Shown: positions 44,207-55,969 of the stretch, one piece after another | Layout: every line of letters begins with the position of its first letter | Numbering within the stretch: position 1 is the first letter of the stretch | Assembly (NCBI GenBank): GCA_013423325.1 | Contig: BLJB01000036.1 | Coordinates: forward strand, 124,001-188,000 | DNA from: Usnea hakonensis | Lineage: Eukaryota; Ascomycota; Lecanoromycetes; Lecanorales; Parmeliaceae | DNA: 64,000 nucleotides | Direction: 5' to 3' | Translations under genes and position numbers: made by a program | The notes under the pieces: generated by a model | What the model was told of the DNA's origin: nothing | The model's database searches: none | Seen by the model: the letters and a program-made list of their open reading frames with translations, nothing else

Positions 44207-46533
44207 ACGATTTCTGATAATCAATGGATAGGCTGGGAGAAGCATGTTCTGCTGGGTTAAATATTGGCAGTCGCCTCCAACACCGAAATTGACCGGTTTC
44301 CTCAGCAGCGCCCAGAGGCAGGTAGGTACATCAAGTAGCCAGTCTTACCCTACCTACCTTACCCTCTCCCCGCCTCTAACCCTCCTTTCAGAGCAACTAC
44401 CCAAGAACGGTAAAGTACTCCAACTCGACAAGATGATCATAGCAAAATCACCACCTTTGCTCCCCTCTCCTTCCCCAATCCAGCCACGCACCACTAAAAA
44501 AAAGCTCTTACCAAAACCCAATACCCATGCCCCTTCAAAAAGGATTCCCTGCTGTAAGCGCAGAGAGGGAAGCGCAAACGCCGGCATCGATCCATCAAAT
44601 CCTTTTTTATTCATAGCCCTCAAATTTCTGCAAAGCTCTTTAGCTAGGGTCTTTGGCATTATCACGCTATATCCTCTACGTACGCTACGGTTGTGAAAGA
44701 AGTATCATCTTAGAATCTAACTGCATCAGGAATATCTAGCTTCAAGTCACATCCTTTGTTGTGCGATATACTGGAATCACAGGTATTCCAGTCGTTATGG
44801 GACCCGTTTTTGCAACTGGAAGTTTTCCTACTTTGCCCTTGACTGGAAGCAATCTCATTATAGCTCCAAACAGCACCTCCCACCGGTGCGATCAATCTTT
44901 CTTTACCCACATCGTCGCCATATCATCCCTCAACCACCACAGAACTATGATAGATCATATTGGTTTATTGCAAGACAAATGAAGCAACTAGTTGTCAATG
45001 AAAGATCAAGTGGCATTATTGGCTCTGGAAATGCCACCGTGGGTGGATCTTGCTGAGCTCCGCCATATGCATCAGAGCGTACATGTATTTTCAATCTCAG
45101 AGTCGCAGCACGACATCATGGGTCCCCCTTTTCGACAAATCAACGAGAGCCCAGCTGTGGTGGCTACAAAAGAACATCACAAGACATTGCGCACATGAGT
45201 TGTTGTGCGAGTATGCCCAGCACGGCATTAGGGTCTTCGTCAAAGTCCCCATCAAAAACCCATCCAAAACCCCATCATGCCGGAGAAACACGGATCTTCT
45301 TTCCTGCTCATGCCGACGCACTACCAACTAGCCTCCGTGTCTCATTGGTTCCACGGGCCTTCTGAACGCATCTCTCAAGCAAAAGACTGGCTTTCGCGCC
45401 CCTAAGAGCCGCACGTTCAGCCCGGAAGGCCTCAGATGTAGAGTGCCAGATCATCGAAGAATGCGCAAATCCTGTACTGGGTCTTGTATTTCGGATGGGC
45501 AAAATCTAACCGTCTGACAGGGTTGCGGCAGGATCGATGCAGGGCGTATGCGGGCGGTAGATTACTTAAATCCGGGGCTCAAAACCATTGCTTAAAGTTG
45601 CTTCTCGAGAGGTCAGAAGGTGGCGATGGGGTGCGGTTTCGGGGATTTTTGGACCTTGTGCAATGCCTTGAGCCAAGAAGGCAACATTGGCCGAACTTTT
45701 GCATGAAGCTTATGCCAGGCCCCGCGGATAATTTCGTCTATTGCCCCTGCCAGTGGTCCGTTCTCAACACCCCACATTCCTCAGAGTGAATCATTTCTGT
45801 GGGGAAGATGCTGCATATATGCAGCTAACAAGATCTGGGATATCAGATTATTGGCTCGAGCGCAGCATCTTCCTGCAGGAGACGACTTTGAGAATATCAG
45901 ATTACGGGGACGACACTGGCTAATGGTCTAAAAATTCTTCAAGAATTCCAGAGAATGCACCGGGAACTGAAGATTGCTCAAATCATTGTTGTGGCAATGT
46001 CAATCATAGTAACCAAAGAGCATATCCAACGGCACGTGCAATCGCTGGTCGCTGGAGCTGATGTAGCAGACCAGCTGATTTTGTACTACTTCCATAGCTG
46101 CCCGTTCCCCGGACCCAGCGGGCACCAATGTCATGCACGAAAACTTGGGGCCTCCTGGGGAGTTGCTCATAATCGACCAATCAAAAGCTGCAGTCCGTTA
46201 TTACTGCACAAGACTAACATTGATGAATAGTACGTACCAGTTCTTTCAACGAGTAAGGGCGACAGAGGCCGCTTTTCGGACACCCAAAGTTCTTGAGAGC
46301 TATATGCGGGACCCTGATGGACAGTGGCTATGCAGAACTTTTGGTGAGGCTACTCACTGAAACATTGAAATCCAGAGTAACATTCCTCCTGCCTTGCTCG
46401 CCGCCTCTCAATTATTTATGGACCCTCGAAGCCTATAAGGATCGCGGAAGGTCCCCCCTTGTACCATCATCTTTCGGATCTTCGACCAAGAGCATTTCTT
46501 CGAGTAGCTTCTCTGCTCGCTTTTTTTGAGAGG
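44207..46533. other. 2.3 kb gene-poor region
   Basis: Overlapping short frames on both strands, none with a recognised domain. Contains a TACCTACCTTACC repeat (44345-44364) and a perfect 8-base inverted repeat near 44770-44792. It could hold degraded sequence; nothing specific can be supported. Confidence 0.45.
44345..44364. repeat. Reverse-orientation copy of the TAGGTAAGG-type repeat
   Basis: TTACCCTACCTACCTTACCC, the reverse complement form of the dispersed motif, with a further GGTAGGTA about 25 bases to the left. Located just downstream of the eIF2B gamma gene. Confidence 0.6.
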
Positions 46534-48517
46534 ATGAGGTCTGGTACGTCAAGAAACCTTCTTCATGACATGCGGAGCCTTACTAACCCTATCGACAGAT
46601 TCAATGTCTCTTCTGAGTGGTCTCCGCTTTGATGAGAGCTTCAGTCCCTGTGGTAGCAAGGGGACATCTGATGATGCCGCCAATGAGACGATGTTTGTCA
46701 ATCCTCAGTATACCGATAAACGCTACGGCTCTACGCAGCTCTTCATGAAGCCCGAGCCCTCGCCAACAGACGTTACAACTCGCAGTGACTGTTTCGCGCT
46801 ATCCGAAAACCCAAGTACCTACTTCTCCGGCTCATCAGCAGCGTCATCCTTCATATCGCACTCCGGATGCGGCACCCCCGCCTTATCAACCCCAGACTCG
46901 TCGGCATCCAACTCACGCCGCCAATCCCTGTTGTTGCCTGAAAGCCAGCAGTATTATTTCTCCGCCATTTCCTCAAGCCCTTCGACTCGCCCACCAAGGC
47001 AAAAGCAGACCACAGCCACTGATCAGTGCCTCTTACCAGAGTCCTCTCCCCAGTCATACTTTGCAAACACAGACACAGCATCAATGACCGTGGACAGCAC
47101 CGCGGCTTACGCGCCAGGAGACGAACTCGCCCTGGTCGACGGCTATACCGGAAAGGTACCGAGGCAGTGGCAAGTTGACGGTCTCCAGAACGACGCCTCT
47201 TTACTGTACGGAAGGGCCGCGCAGCCGACGCAGATCCACGACCCGACGAGTTGGAACCGTGATCTCACCGCAGACTTCTGTTCCCTTACCGCTCCAGCTT
47301 CCCACACCTTGGGACTCACCCAGCCCCTTTTCCGTCACACTCAGCCCACCATTTTCGAAACCGCGGCCTCACAGCCAGAAATGGACGCGTACGACACTGC
47401 CGGCAGCTCCAGTCCCAACGCGCCTTCGTTGGCGCCCGCATGGGAATACCCCGGCGAAGATTTCGGCGCTGACGGCGCCAACGCGAATGTTCCAACAGCG
47501 GCATGTTCTTATCCAAGTGATGGCATCAAGCAAGATTCTGACGACTCACTGGTCCATCGCAAGAGGTCAGCAAGAAGCGTCCTCAAAAGCTACAGCGTCT
47601 GGCCCGCGTCCGATGATGGCCTGGGCTGCAACTATGCAACCCCCCGCAAAGCCAAGAACCAAAACAGGAGGCAAGGAGCCACATTCGACGTGGCCTTATG
47701 GAGATCAAGCGGATCGAAGATCCCCAAAACCGCCCGGGGCAAAGTGGAATGCAAGCACAAGAGCCACCAATGCCAGAAATGCGATTACGCTTGCAACCGT
47801 CCGGAGCATCTGCGAAGACATGAGCAGTCCAAACACATGGAAGAGAACGTCGAAATGCACCCGTGCGCTTTTGCCGGGTGCGTAGACCGTAAGACGAAGA
47901 AGCATCGCCAGATCATTGCTCGATTGGACAACCTGAAAGCTCACTACACAAAGACGCACTTCAAGTATGGCGGCACCGAAAAGGGCGGTAAAAACGAGAG
48001 GAAATCGATGAAAGCGGCTCACGAAATGGGTCTCAACCTGTATGACCATCGATGGACCTTGTTGCTCGAGGGGAAAATGAACGTTGACGTTGAAATCGAC
48101 AACTTTCTGCACGTTTGGAAAATGCTGGGATACTCGATTCTGGAAACACGAGACACAAAGGTCAAAGATGTCGTGCCGGATTGGCAGGGACCGGAAGACG
48201 TCACGCTCCAAAAGTTTGATCCCCGGTGGAAGGCATTGTGGGAGGGGACCCTTACCTTGGAAAAGGCCATCGACACGGGGACGAACATGAAGGAATCGGT
48301 CGAGCAGGGGCTGCTGGGGGTCACCATGGCGGAGACGGAGTGGATGGGCATCAAGCACCTCGATCCTCGATGGACAGCGCTGCTCAGCGGCCACATGAGC
48401 CTGGAACAGTCGGAGAAACTTGGAATGAAGCAGAGCAACTGGTCGCTCGGCGCAGGGCTCGATGAGGAGGGCCGAACGGGTTCAGACGATTTGATGATAT
48501 TCGGCACGAAAACATGA
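46534..48517 (+). CDS. C2H2 zinc-finger protein with a three-fold C-terminal repeat
   Basis: Two exons give 642 residues. Exon 1 is only ten bases (46534-46543, MRS + G); the intron 46544-46598 has donor GTACGT, branch point TACTAAC and acceptor ACAG; exon 2 is 46599-48517. If the intron is only in the leader, translation would start at the ATG at 46604. The first 380 residues are Ser/Pro/Thr-rich and disordered, as in transcription factors. A C2H2 finger reads CQKCDYACNRPEHLRRHEQS, followed by a second, wider CAFAGC..H..H finger after HPCAF. The C-terminus has three spaced copies of DxRWxxLxxG: DHRWTLLLEGKM, DPRWKALWEGTL and DPRWTALLSGHM. Probably a DNA-binding regulator; the targets are unknown and I recognise no named ortholog. 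Confidence 0.82.
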
Positions 48518-48743
48518 TATTGATGATCCTGGGTGTGGCAATGAGCGTTGATTTCACTTACTTTCTTGTACTACTCGTCGCTCCTGGTTATCTCGGTATT
48601 GTATCGTATATTGTGAGCATGTGATGTGTGAGCAGTCATCATCTGGGAAAAGCTTTTAGAAAAATAAAGCCCTTTTGTTAAGATATTAAGGTACAGTGGT
48701 CCATGTAGCGCCGGAGAGGATGATTGGTAAAGAAACATCAACC

Positions 48744-49434
48744 TCAGGAGACAGACGTCTCGGTCCCCGGTACCTTATTCTCTTTTCCCTTGCCGAACAC
48801 TGCCTTCACTCTATTACCGACTGCCTGTATAACCCCTTTACCATCCGACAAAGCAAGAGCTCCTTCCCTGTTCAAAGAATGAGCATGAAGAAGAGGCACC
48901 TCCGAGCCACCGCGAGTGGAGCGGGAAGAATCCAAGCTAAAGCGCAGATCACAGCGCTTGCAAGAGACGCCACCAAGCCCCTCAGTATCGAGAGCCTGGC
49001 CACAAAGAGCACAAGCAGGACCGTCCGTCAACGCGACGGCAGGATTCAGGCGGATCTCCAAGGGAACGAAACGGGGGACTTTGGTGTAGCCGGGACGTGG
49101 ACGGTTGGTGGGACCACCGAGAAATAGAGCCTGATACGGTGAGGGCTGTGGAGAAGGCTGGTGTTCCAAGATCCGTGGTAGGGAAGATGATCTGCGTTGG
49201 ACGGGGGGTGGATGGCGGCCTAGGAAGTTGTATCTGCGTTGCTTTTCATACTCGGTTGCACGGACTCGAGGGACAAGGGACTGCGAGGACCGGACAGACT
49301 CGAAAGAGCTCGATCTGAAGGAGCTGGCTATGTCCGGGATACTCTATTGATTTTAGTTGATGCTGGGGATGGCGTTGCTCTGGCATGGGCTCCTACCTGG
49401 CCTTGGACAAGTGCCGTCTGAGGTCTTGCAGCAT
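48744..49434 (-). CDS. Conserved small fungal protein with a zinc-ribbon-like motif
   Basis: Two exons (49397-49434, 48744-49341) encode 211 residues; the 12-codon first exon (MLQDLRRHLSKA) joins in phase to SIPDIASSFRSSS. The N-terminal half is Ser/Arg/Pro-rich (VQRRSSSLPRILEHQPS). Near residues 120-145 there is a CALCGQALDTEG..GVSCKRC pattern, i.e. two CxxC pairs suited to binding zinc. Then a basic, Gly/Lys-containing end. The unbroken frame and consistent splice support a real gene. The function is unknown. The first exon choice is the weak point; an alternative start at ATG near 49480 is out of phase. Confidence 0.6.
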
Positions 49435-49486
49435 CGAATGTAGGTAGTGCCGTCGGAATCTCGACTGTGCCTGCTCATCAGTTGCT

Positions 49487-51313
49487 TCATATCAATGTAT
49501 GCAGAAGGTCAGTAGTACCTGGTAATACTGAGGACCCCAAGGATTCTTGAGATCGGGTTGGGGTGAAGACGATTGCCCCAGAAGGTGCGATTTTGAGCGT
49601 AGACTTTGACCTTTTCGAGTGACGAGGGTGAACGAGCTTTAGGATGTGGTCAAGACCAGATAGTTTACTTGGGGGAGTAAGATCACCAACGGAGGATCTG
49701 TGCGCAGAAGTCTTCAGTCTGTGAACGACAGATGTGACTGGGGAGGCTGGACTGGGAAGAGGAATGATGGTGTTTGGTAGGTTTTTCTTCTTCACCGAGC
49801 CTCCTCTCATTCTGTTTAGTCCACGGGAAACCATATTTCGATGCCTCCCTGTGCAAGCAGAAAGTAAATCAACCTGGAACAAGGTAGTTTCGAAAGAGAC
49901 GAGCTTCTTCACCACACTACCTCCTAGGCTTCTGGACGACGTCAATATCGAGAGCGCCGGCGCTGGCAACAAATAGACGTGAGAAGACAGCCCTGGCCTC
50001 AAGGAGGTCGTCACGTCCCGGACCTTTAGGTAAGGCGCTGCTCCGGAGCCACAGAATGACGTTATTCCTCGACTCGATGGCTGAAGTCTGAGCCGAGGGG
50101 AACGATAGCGATGACAAGATACGGAGGACCTGATTTCAACTCGAAGCTCAAGCGACGATCTTGGAGTCTGAACTGCAAGGAGCTGCTCAATGATCTCCGA
50201 GTACGCAAGACTCAACCTGTAGTCCAAAACAGGGCTGCACTGTAACCAGAGCCACCGGATCGGTTTTCGAGGTGAGCCAAATATGTCAATCCAACACGAG
50301 GAGAACGCTGTTAGTAAGCCGCCTTTGGTACTAGGACTGAGCGTTGATCTTGTGCAGCAAGTGATGGCTTCGGATGGCCGTTTTACGAGCGTCACGTCTG
50401 TACTATGTTCTATGGACCACTTGCCAGCTTCCGCCCTTTGTATCGTCCACACAAACCCGAAAGTGGTCTCCACTATAGGAAGATCTGTAGCAGGGTCCTC
50501 CCTTTCAGAGAGCAGCAAATGAATCCTGTCCGACCTGCGGAGCAAAAAGCTGTTGGAGTAACGACTGCACTAGGCAAATATATGCCGATGAGAAAACTGA
50601 TGTTGGTGGGAGAAAGCATGTGATTGAAGCCAAGGAACAGCTGGGTACAACATTCTTGCCTTATGTGCAAGTAAAAAAGGCAGACGTGGAAGGCAGAGAC
50701 GGCAATTGCAGTCAGCAAAGGAAGGAAGAACTGCGGTCGAATCCAGAAAGAGACTCTACAGTATGTCTTCGCGGGCAGTGTTAGGGGCATAAAAGAAACA
50801 CAGCTCATCTGCAAACGCGAGTCTTGCAGGATTCGTCAGATACGCTAGAATCAGCTCACCAAAAGATAGACAGAGCCATGCGACAGCGAGGATCCCATCT
50901 CGCCCACCGTTTCGAGGATTAGTCGGTCTGCATTTGAGGACAAGTCGGACAGCTAGCAAGCGTCTAGCTGACGCTGTGAGGTCACGCCGTATGGTATCGA
51001 GGAGTATGAGATCTACCACAGTGACCCGTACTTCTTTGCCAGACTGCTATCATTCCCTAGCCAAATCCTGTGTAAAAGGTTCTCTTTGAGTCTTACATTC
51101 TGCACGCTGCTGCTGCTACTGCTGTGGTTGAAGTGCTCAGGATGTTTAATACGGTACTGTTGTACGAGTTTGCTCTGGGAACGACAAAAGGTCGCCAATT
51201 TAAGATTGGCTTGGAGAGGACCGACGAAGAAGTTGCTTACAAGCGTGAAAGCCCATTTACCTGAGCGCTGCACCACTGGTACCCAAACAAGTATTATCCT
51301 CACTGTCATGTAG
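49487..51313 (-). CDS. Probable multi-exon gene of unknown function (structure not resolved)
   Basis: Several long minus-strand segments look protein-like but sit in different frames: LILLDTIRRDLTASARRLLA with a hydrophobic ILAVAWLCLSFGELILAYL (50756-51010), FFLPLLTAIAVSAFHVCLFY (about 50690-50740), FVWTIQRAEAGKWSIEHSTD through SPVLDYRLSLAYSEIIEQLL (50200-50545), and VILWLRSSALPKGPGRDDLL through LDIDVVQKPRR (49917-50080), which splices at GTAGTG to EASKYGFPWTKQNERRLGEE. At least two hydrophobic segments suggest a membrane protein. The start may be ATG at 51313. I do not recognise the family, and exon borders between segments are unproven; two adjacent genes are possible. Confidence 0.4.
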
Positions 51314-51409
51314 TAGATTGCATTGGGTAGCCTGGCATGAGGTAACGGGGTATCAAATGTTGCGTTCTAAACACAAATTACCACTCCTAGGAATAGTCAA
51401 CTTAGTCTT

Positions 51410-52570
51410 TCATCCAGCAATCCCCATCTCCTTCAGCCTCGCCTTCTTCGCCTCTTCCTCCCTCAATTGATCCCCCCTCCCCAAAAACTCCATTCTGCCC
51501 AAATAGCTCCCTCCACTCTTCTCCGCCTTCTCCAACTCCTCCCGTAGCCCTTGCCTCTCCACCTCTGCCTCCCAATCCAACTTTGACTTCTCGACAGTAT
51601 TCAGCTTCACATCCTTCTTCTTCCCAACTTCCCACATCTTCGTCTTCGTAGCTGCGTTCAGATGCTTGGTGCCTTGTCCTCCGATACTGGCGGGCAGGTC
51701 CGAGCGGGGAGGGCGGGCCACACCCTTGGTCAAGCACTGCGGATTGGGTTCTAGCAGACCCTTTCGTGCTAGAGGACGGCGTAGAGTTGGACCAGTGGTT
51801 GCAGCGGCATCTTTGTCTTTGGAAGCTAGGTAGGCCTGGGCTTCTTTGGACGAGGTCGGGACGATTTTGGTGGAAGTGTGGGTTTGGCCGGCGAAGGTGT
51901 AGGTGTGCGGTATTGTGATTGTGGTCTCGGGTTTTGGTGCTTGGAGAGATGGAGGGAGTGTGTCTTTCGAGAGGGTCTCTGAGGGTGGAGGTATGTTTTC
52001 TGCATTGGCGCTGGCATCTGAAGGCTTCGGCTTGTCGCTTGGAGGTCGAGAGGCTTGAGGATTGTTCAGGCGTGCCCAGACAGCGTCGATGTCGATGGTT
52101 GCGCCTGAGGACTTGGAGACGGTCTTTTTAGTTTCGTCCCCTCTACCAGAAATGTATCAGCGCTATGTTCCGAACTCAGTCACGGAAGGGTGCTCAGTGT
52201 CGACAATGCCGACGTACCCTCCTCTCCCACTCCTCAATCTGACCCTAATGCCCACTCCCCCCTCGCCTTCCTCATCCTCGGCTTCCTCACCTTCACCATC
52301 ATCCATATCCTCAATCTTCCCTTTACCCTTTCCCTTGCCCTTCCGCCTCTTCTTCTTCCGCCCCTGTGCAACAATGCCATCATCCCCACTTGCCATGTCC
52401 ACGTCTCCATCTGCGTCTGTTTTCCGCTTTCTATCTCCCTTGACTGTAGTGGTAGCTGCATCGCTGGCGTTACTTTCATCTCCCGAGGATGGAGAAAGGG
52501 AGGCATCGAAATCGGAATCGGAGGCGGAGTTGTAGGCGTCTTCCTCAGTGGCTGGGAGAGCCGGCGGCAT
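51410..52570 (-). CDS. SWC5: SWR1 chromatin-remodelling complex subunit Swc5 (BCNT/CFDP1 family)
   Basis: Two exons (52218-52570, 51410-52142) give 361 residues. Swc5 stimulates H2A.Z deposition by SWR1. The N-terminus is acidic and Ser-rich with a DSDFDASLS motif and a Lys/Arg cluster (GRKKKRRKGKGKGKG), as in BCNT proteins binding H2A/H2B. After the intron come IDIDAVWARLNN and a Pro-rich linker. The diagnostic C-terminal BCNT domain is complete: LNTVEKSKLDWEAEVERQGL, REELEKAEKSGGSYLGRMEF, LGRGDQL. This is the conserved block required for function in yeast and human CFDP1. The intron starts GTACGT and ends GGTAG. Confidence 0.9.
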
Positions 52571-53100
52571 GGCAATTGGGGAAGTGTGAGCAAATTTTTT
52601 AGAAAACGAGCAGATGTGAAATCTGTGGCCCTCTAATCGGGCTTTATGGTGAAAGATGATAGCCCAGCGTCAAGAGAGGGCGAATATTGGTCGATTCATG
52701 GAAGAGTGACTAAGTAGATTAATGAGCTGGAAAGGCCTGTGATCAACTGCAATGGATGGGATACGCAAGGGAATAGTATTGCCAGGTCGGGTTTGGGGAG
52801 TCGGTGTTCATGGGCAGATCGAATTTCGGAGGGACTACTAGGACTTTAACACCTCAACGTGAATAGGAACATTTAGGCTACGACTGCAATGTGAGCCCAT
52901 TTGATGGGAAGTTTTACCAATACAGTTGTCATCGTCAGTCGCGTACCCTGGGCATTTGGTATGTACAGGAAGGCCGTTGAACCGTCATAACCGTGACCCG
53001 AACTCCCCTATAGCTACCACAGCCCAGCTAAGCAGCCTCGCTGTGTATGCCAGTCTCTCGCTGTCCGTTCCACCGCAAGCCCCACTTGACAGCTGTCGGT
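52571..53100. other. Intergenic region upstream of SWC5
   Basis: About 530 bases between the Swc5 start and the 3' end of the four-TM gene. Weak open frames at the right end overlap the neighbour's antisense. Nothing else seen. Confidence 0.5.
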
Positions 53101-53902
53101 CTACACCAGCTCAACCTCGCTTTTCGCTCCACCCACACCACCTTTCTTCAGTCTCATCTCAACCCACCACCCCCAAGCCGTAGTTCCCACAGCTAATACC
53201 TCAACAAGGATCAGGACTATGACCAAGTCCAAAGCCGCCAATCCGTCGTTACAAATATTCGTGAAATTTGATGGTGCAACGTTGTCAAAGCCATGCCATC
53301 TGCAAGTCCACGAGTTGAGAGTCCCTGAGTACATGTTGTATGCCAAATTGTTGGTAATGATAGAGGCGAAAATGACGGTAAAGAGGGCAGCGCAGAGGCA
53401 GATAAATGAGAGAATGGTAGAAGCAATATTTGTGTTGTGAAGTCTCTGCCGCTACACGATAATTGTCAGTATCTTGACCAATTGTAGTGGCAGCGATGCG
53501 ACATACCATGGGCAGCACAGCAACAGCGAGATAGGCGAGACTCAAAAGCGCGATAGAGATTCCGCATCCTAGAATTGCATGGCTGGGTCGTAGGTCGACA
53601 TGTAGGGGCCACAGCGGCAGGATCCATTCAGGCTCAAGACGGGAGTTTGAATAGGCACGTAAGGACGCACCGACACAAGCTATTACTGCGACTGAAGCGA
53701 TGAAGGTGATGACTGCAATGGCGACTCGTATGAGATGAATCCATCTGGAGAATTTCTGGTACTTTGCTGCAAGGAGATCATCGGTGGTGTAGGCCGGCGG
53801 ACCGATGCTTGGACTTCGGCCGAGGCCAGAGAATGTTGGTGAGGAGTTAGAAGTCATCTGGGGCTTCCGCTCTGCAGAAGCTCTTGTAGCACCAAAAGCC
53901 AT
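53101..53902 (-). CDS. Four-transmembrane (MARVEL-like) fungal membrane protein
   Basis: Two exons (53507-53902, 53101-53451) encode 248 residues from ATG at 53902. Hydrophobic helices: LIRVAIAVITFIASVAVIACVG, AILGCGISIALLSLAYLAVAVL, IASTILSFICLCAALFTVIFAS and LDLVIVLILVEVLAVGTTAWGW. The loop between helices 3 and 4 has two cysteines (WTCRWHGF, NICNDG) and an N-glycosylation site (NFT), suggesting it is lumenal. A short hydrophilic N-terminus and basic C-terminal tail fit MARVEL-type fungal proteins linked to membrane organisation. The sequence is not close enough to name a specific family. The intron is GTATGT..GTGTAG. Confidence 0.75.
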
Positions 53903-54909
53903 GGTGAATATGTAGAAGAAATGCAGGTGTTGTTGGAAAGCCAGCAACAACGTCAATAAGACAATTCACGAAGAGAAGAGACGAGAAGTGAAACTTGATC
54001 AGACTGGTTCTGGAGATTTGACCAGGTCATATAAATTTAAGGGGAGGTATGGTAGAGGGTCCAAATATAACAAGCCTCCATGCATGATGCAGAGCAGGGA
54101 GATATCTACCCCTCCCCCCGCAAATGATGCGTGAGAATCCGAAATGCAGTGAGATGATAGCTAGACGCCCAAAGTGCACTGGTGCCCAGTGCTTACTTAG
54201 TATGCATCCAAGCATCCAAGCATCAAAGGGTTGAAGCTCGCGGGTAATCCGAATGATTGGTGGAGCTCTTCCGTGTTCCTGGACTAAGACACATTAACAT
54301 CGGCGGAGAGATTCTTATCAAGTTGTCCATTGGATAGTCTGATGGCCAGTTGAAGAGCCAAAAGCCACCCGTGACCCAGCGCGTAGAGAGCTGATTGACG
54401 CTCTATGGATCTTTACGTTTCTGCATATGTTGTACGTATCTGGAAGATGAGTGGAGGACCCCGGGGCCGTGCTGAAGACAGGGTTACGGCCTGAGCCTTT
54501 AGCTGCCGATCTTTCATCAAATCTTGGCGTGGCCGGCGCTTAAACTCGATGCTATTTTCATGTACCTTACTTTAGCTTCAAATTATTGAGCGCTCTGAAG
54601 TTCAAGGAGCTTTGTTCAATTAAAATGAGATATTTGTAGCTACTTTTATCTAGACCATGGTGGTCGCTTAGAAACAACGGGCATGAAATGGGTCTCAATC
54701 AAACCCTTGCTGTGGAATTTCTATCTGTGCACATCGTCCTGCTCTCTATCCCGTCCGGCATCGAGACCTCTGCAGACCACCTCTGACAAACCAAGTGCAT
54801 GGCAATAGGTGCAGTCTTCCGCTCACTTGAAATGAGCCAAGCCTTCTCAGCAGAATGTATCCTTGCGTCCATCATAAACCCTAAGATTCCGTCGCCTAGC
54901 ATTGTTAGG
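53903..54909. other. 1 kb intergenic region
   Basis: No gene recognised; an open minus frame at 54699-54935 overlaps the end of the bromodomain gene and is likely antisense or 3' UTR. It contains a tandem GCATCCAA pair near 54203-54220. Confidence 0.45.
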
Positions 54910-55771
54910 TCACTCGGACTCTTTAAAGCCTTCATGTAGTGGTCGAAACGCGTTCTCCAAACATATTACATGCTTTGCGACGACGGACTCCATCCCATTG
55001 AGCTGTATTGCATTAGCTAACAGGACGTCGAAATGTATCTGAAACTCTCGTGCAAAGTCATCTAGATTCTGCCTCATGATTTGCAAATCCAATGGCTCTG
55101 TAACGTAGTCGTAGTAGTCTGGACAGTCCAACTCAGCAATGTCAACTGGTTCCGCGAAATGCTGAGCATGTTCCTCATGTTCACTCAACGAATCGTCGAT
55201 CAGGTCAAGTAGAAATTCTCGCTGGGTAATTGTCATCCAAGTTGTTGGAGTGTCTGTATCGCTGTTATCGGAACTCTGAGGCCTTGGTCTCGGCCTTTGA
55301 AGGGAAGCGCGTACGGTTCTTCCCGCCGGAGTGTTCTCCGATGAAGTTTGAGAACACCTGCCATTTGGAGCCTGTACTCCGTACTGCTCGCCTCAATGCC
55401 CGTTGCCCTCTTTTAGATGTAGATGTAGAGCAGAGTCCAAATGTTCGCAATTCGTTTATACGTAACGGTTCTGAAGGTCTCCGTCCTGTGGTTTTGAGCC
55501 ACCTTCCCTTTGGAAGACGGCGGCTGGAAGACATTAGGGTAATCGAGTGAGATTCCTCAAGTTTAAGAGCCCCTGAAACACCATTCAGGCGCTTGTAGTG
55601 ATGTGATGCACAGCACCTCAAGTGTCGTACGTAAGAAAGGGGACGCTGTTGACAGAATCTTGATGGAAGATAAGCCGGCCATGCTGATTTGAGGCCGACG
55701 AGCATATTGAGGATTTCGAGAGACAAAGACAGGATTTGAGATTCACTTTTGCTCTCTTGACTGTCGTCCAT
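54910..55771 (-). CDS. Bromodomain protein, N-terminal exons unresolved
   Basis: The well-supported part is the last exon (about 55360-54910): after a disordered QRPRPRPQSSDNSDTDTPTT stretch it reads as a single bromodomain: REFLLDLIDDSLSEHEEHAQ, HFAEPVDIAELDCPDYYDYV, EPLDLQIMRQNLDDF, then FQIHFDVLLANAIQLNGMES. The acetyl-lysine-contacting Asn is present in NAIQLNG, though the usual Tyr before it is replaced by Leu. The protein ends soon after the domain. Upstream, the frame beginning MDDSQESKSESQILSLSLEI at 55771 is plausibly the first exon, but the intron(s) joining it are not determined. Presumed reader of acetylated histones; complex unknown. Confidence 0.5.
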
Positions 55772-55969
55772 ACATGTGGGTGATGTTATCTTGAACCCCA
55801 ATATGTGCTACCAGCACAAGCCGTAAACCTTCTCAACACGCCTTAGAGGTAGCGCCCTGTCCGGCTGCTCAGGCTCATGCCAAATGGTCCGGGTAATTGT
55901 CGCTTTCCAAGCTTCGTACCATCCTCCCACACTTCTTCACCTTCACCGTTGTGTCATAGTGTGACGCCC

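Noticed and set aside
44770..44792. 8-base perfect inverted repeat ACTGGAAT/ATTCCAGT
   Set aside because: Short palindromes of this size are expected by chance in 64 kb and there is no gene context.
47175..48465. Long frames overlapping the zinc-finger gene on both strands
   Set aside because: Shadow frames of a GC-rich coding exon; the zinc finger, splice site and repeat module support only the plus-strand frame used.
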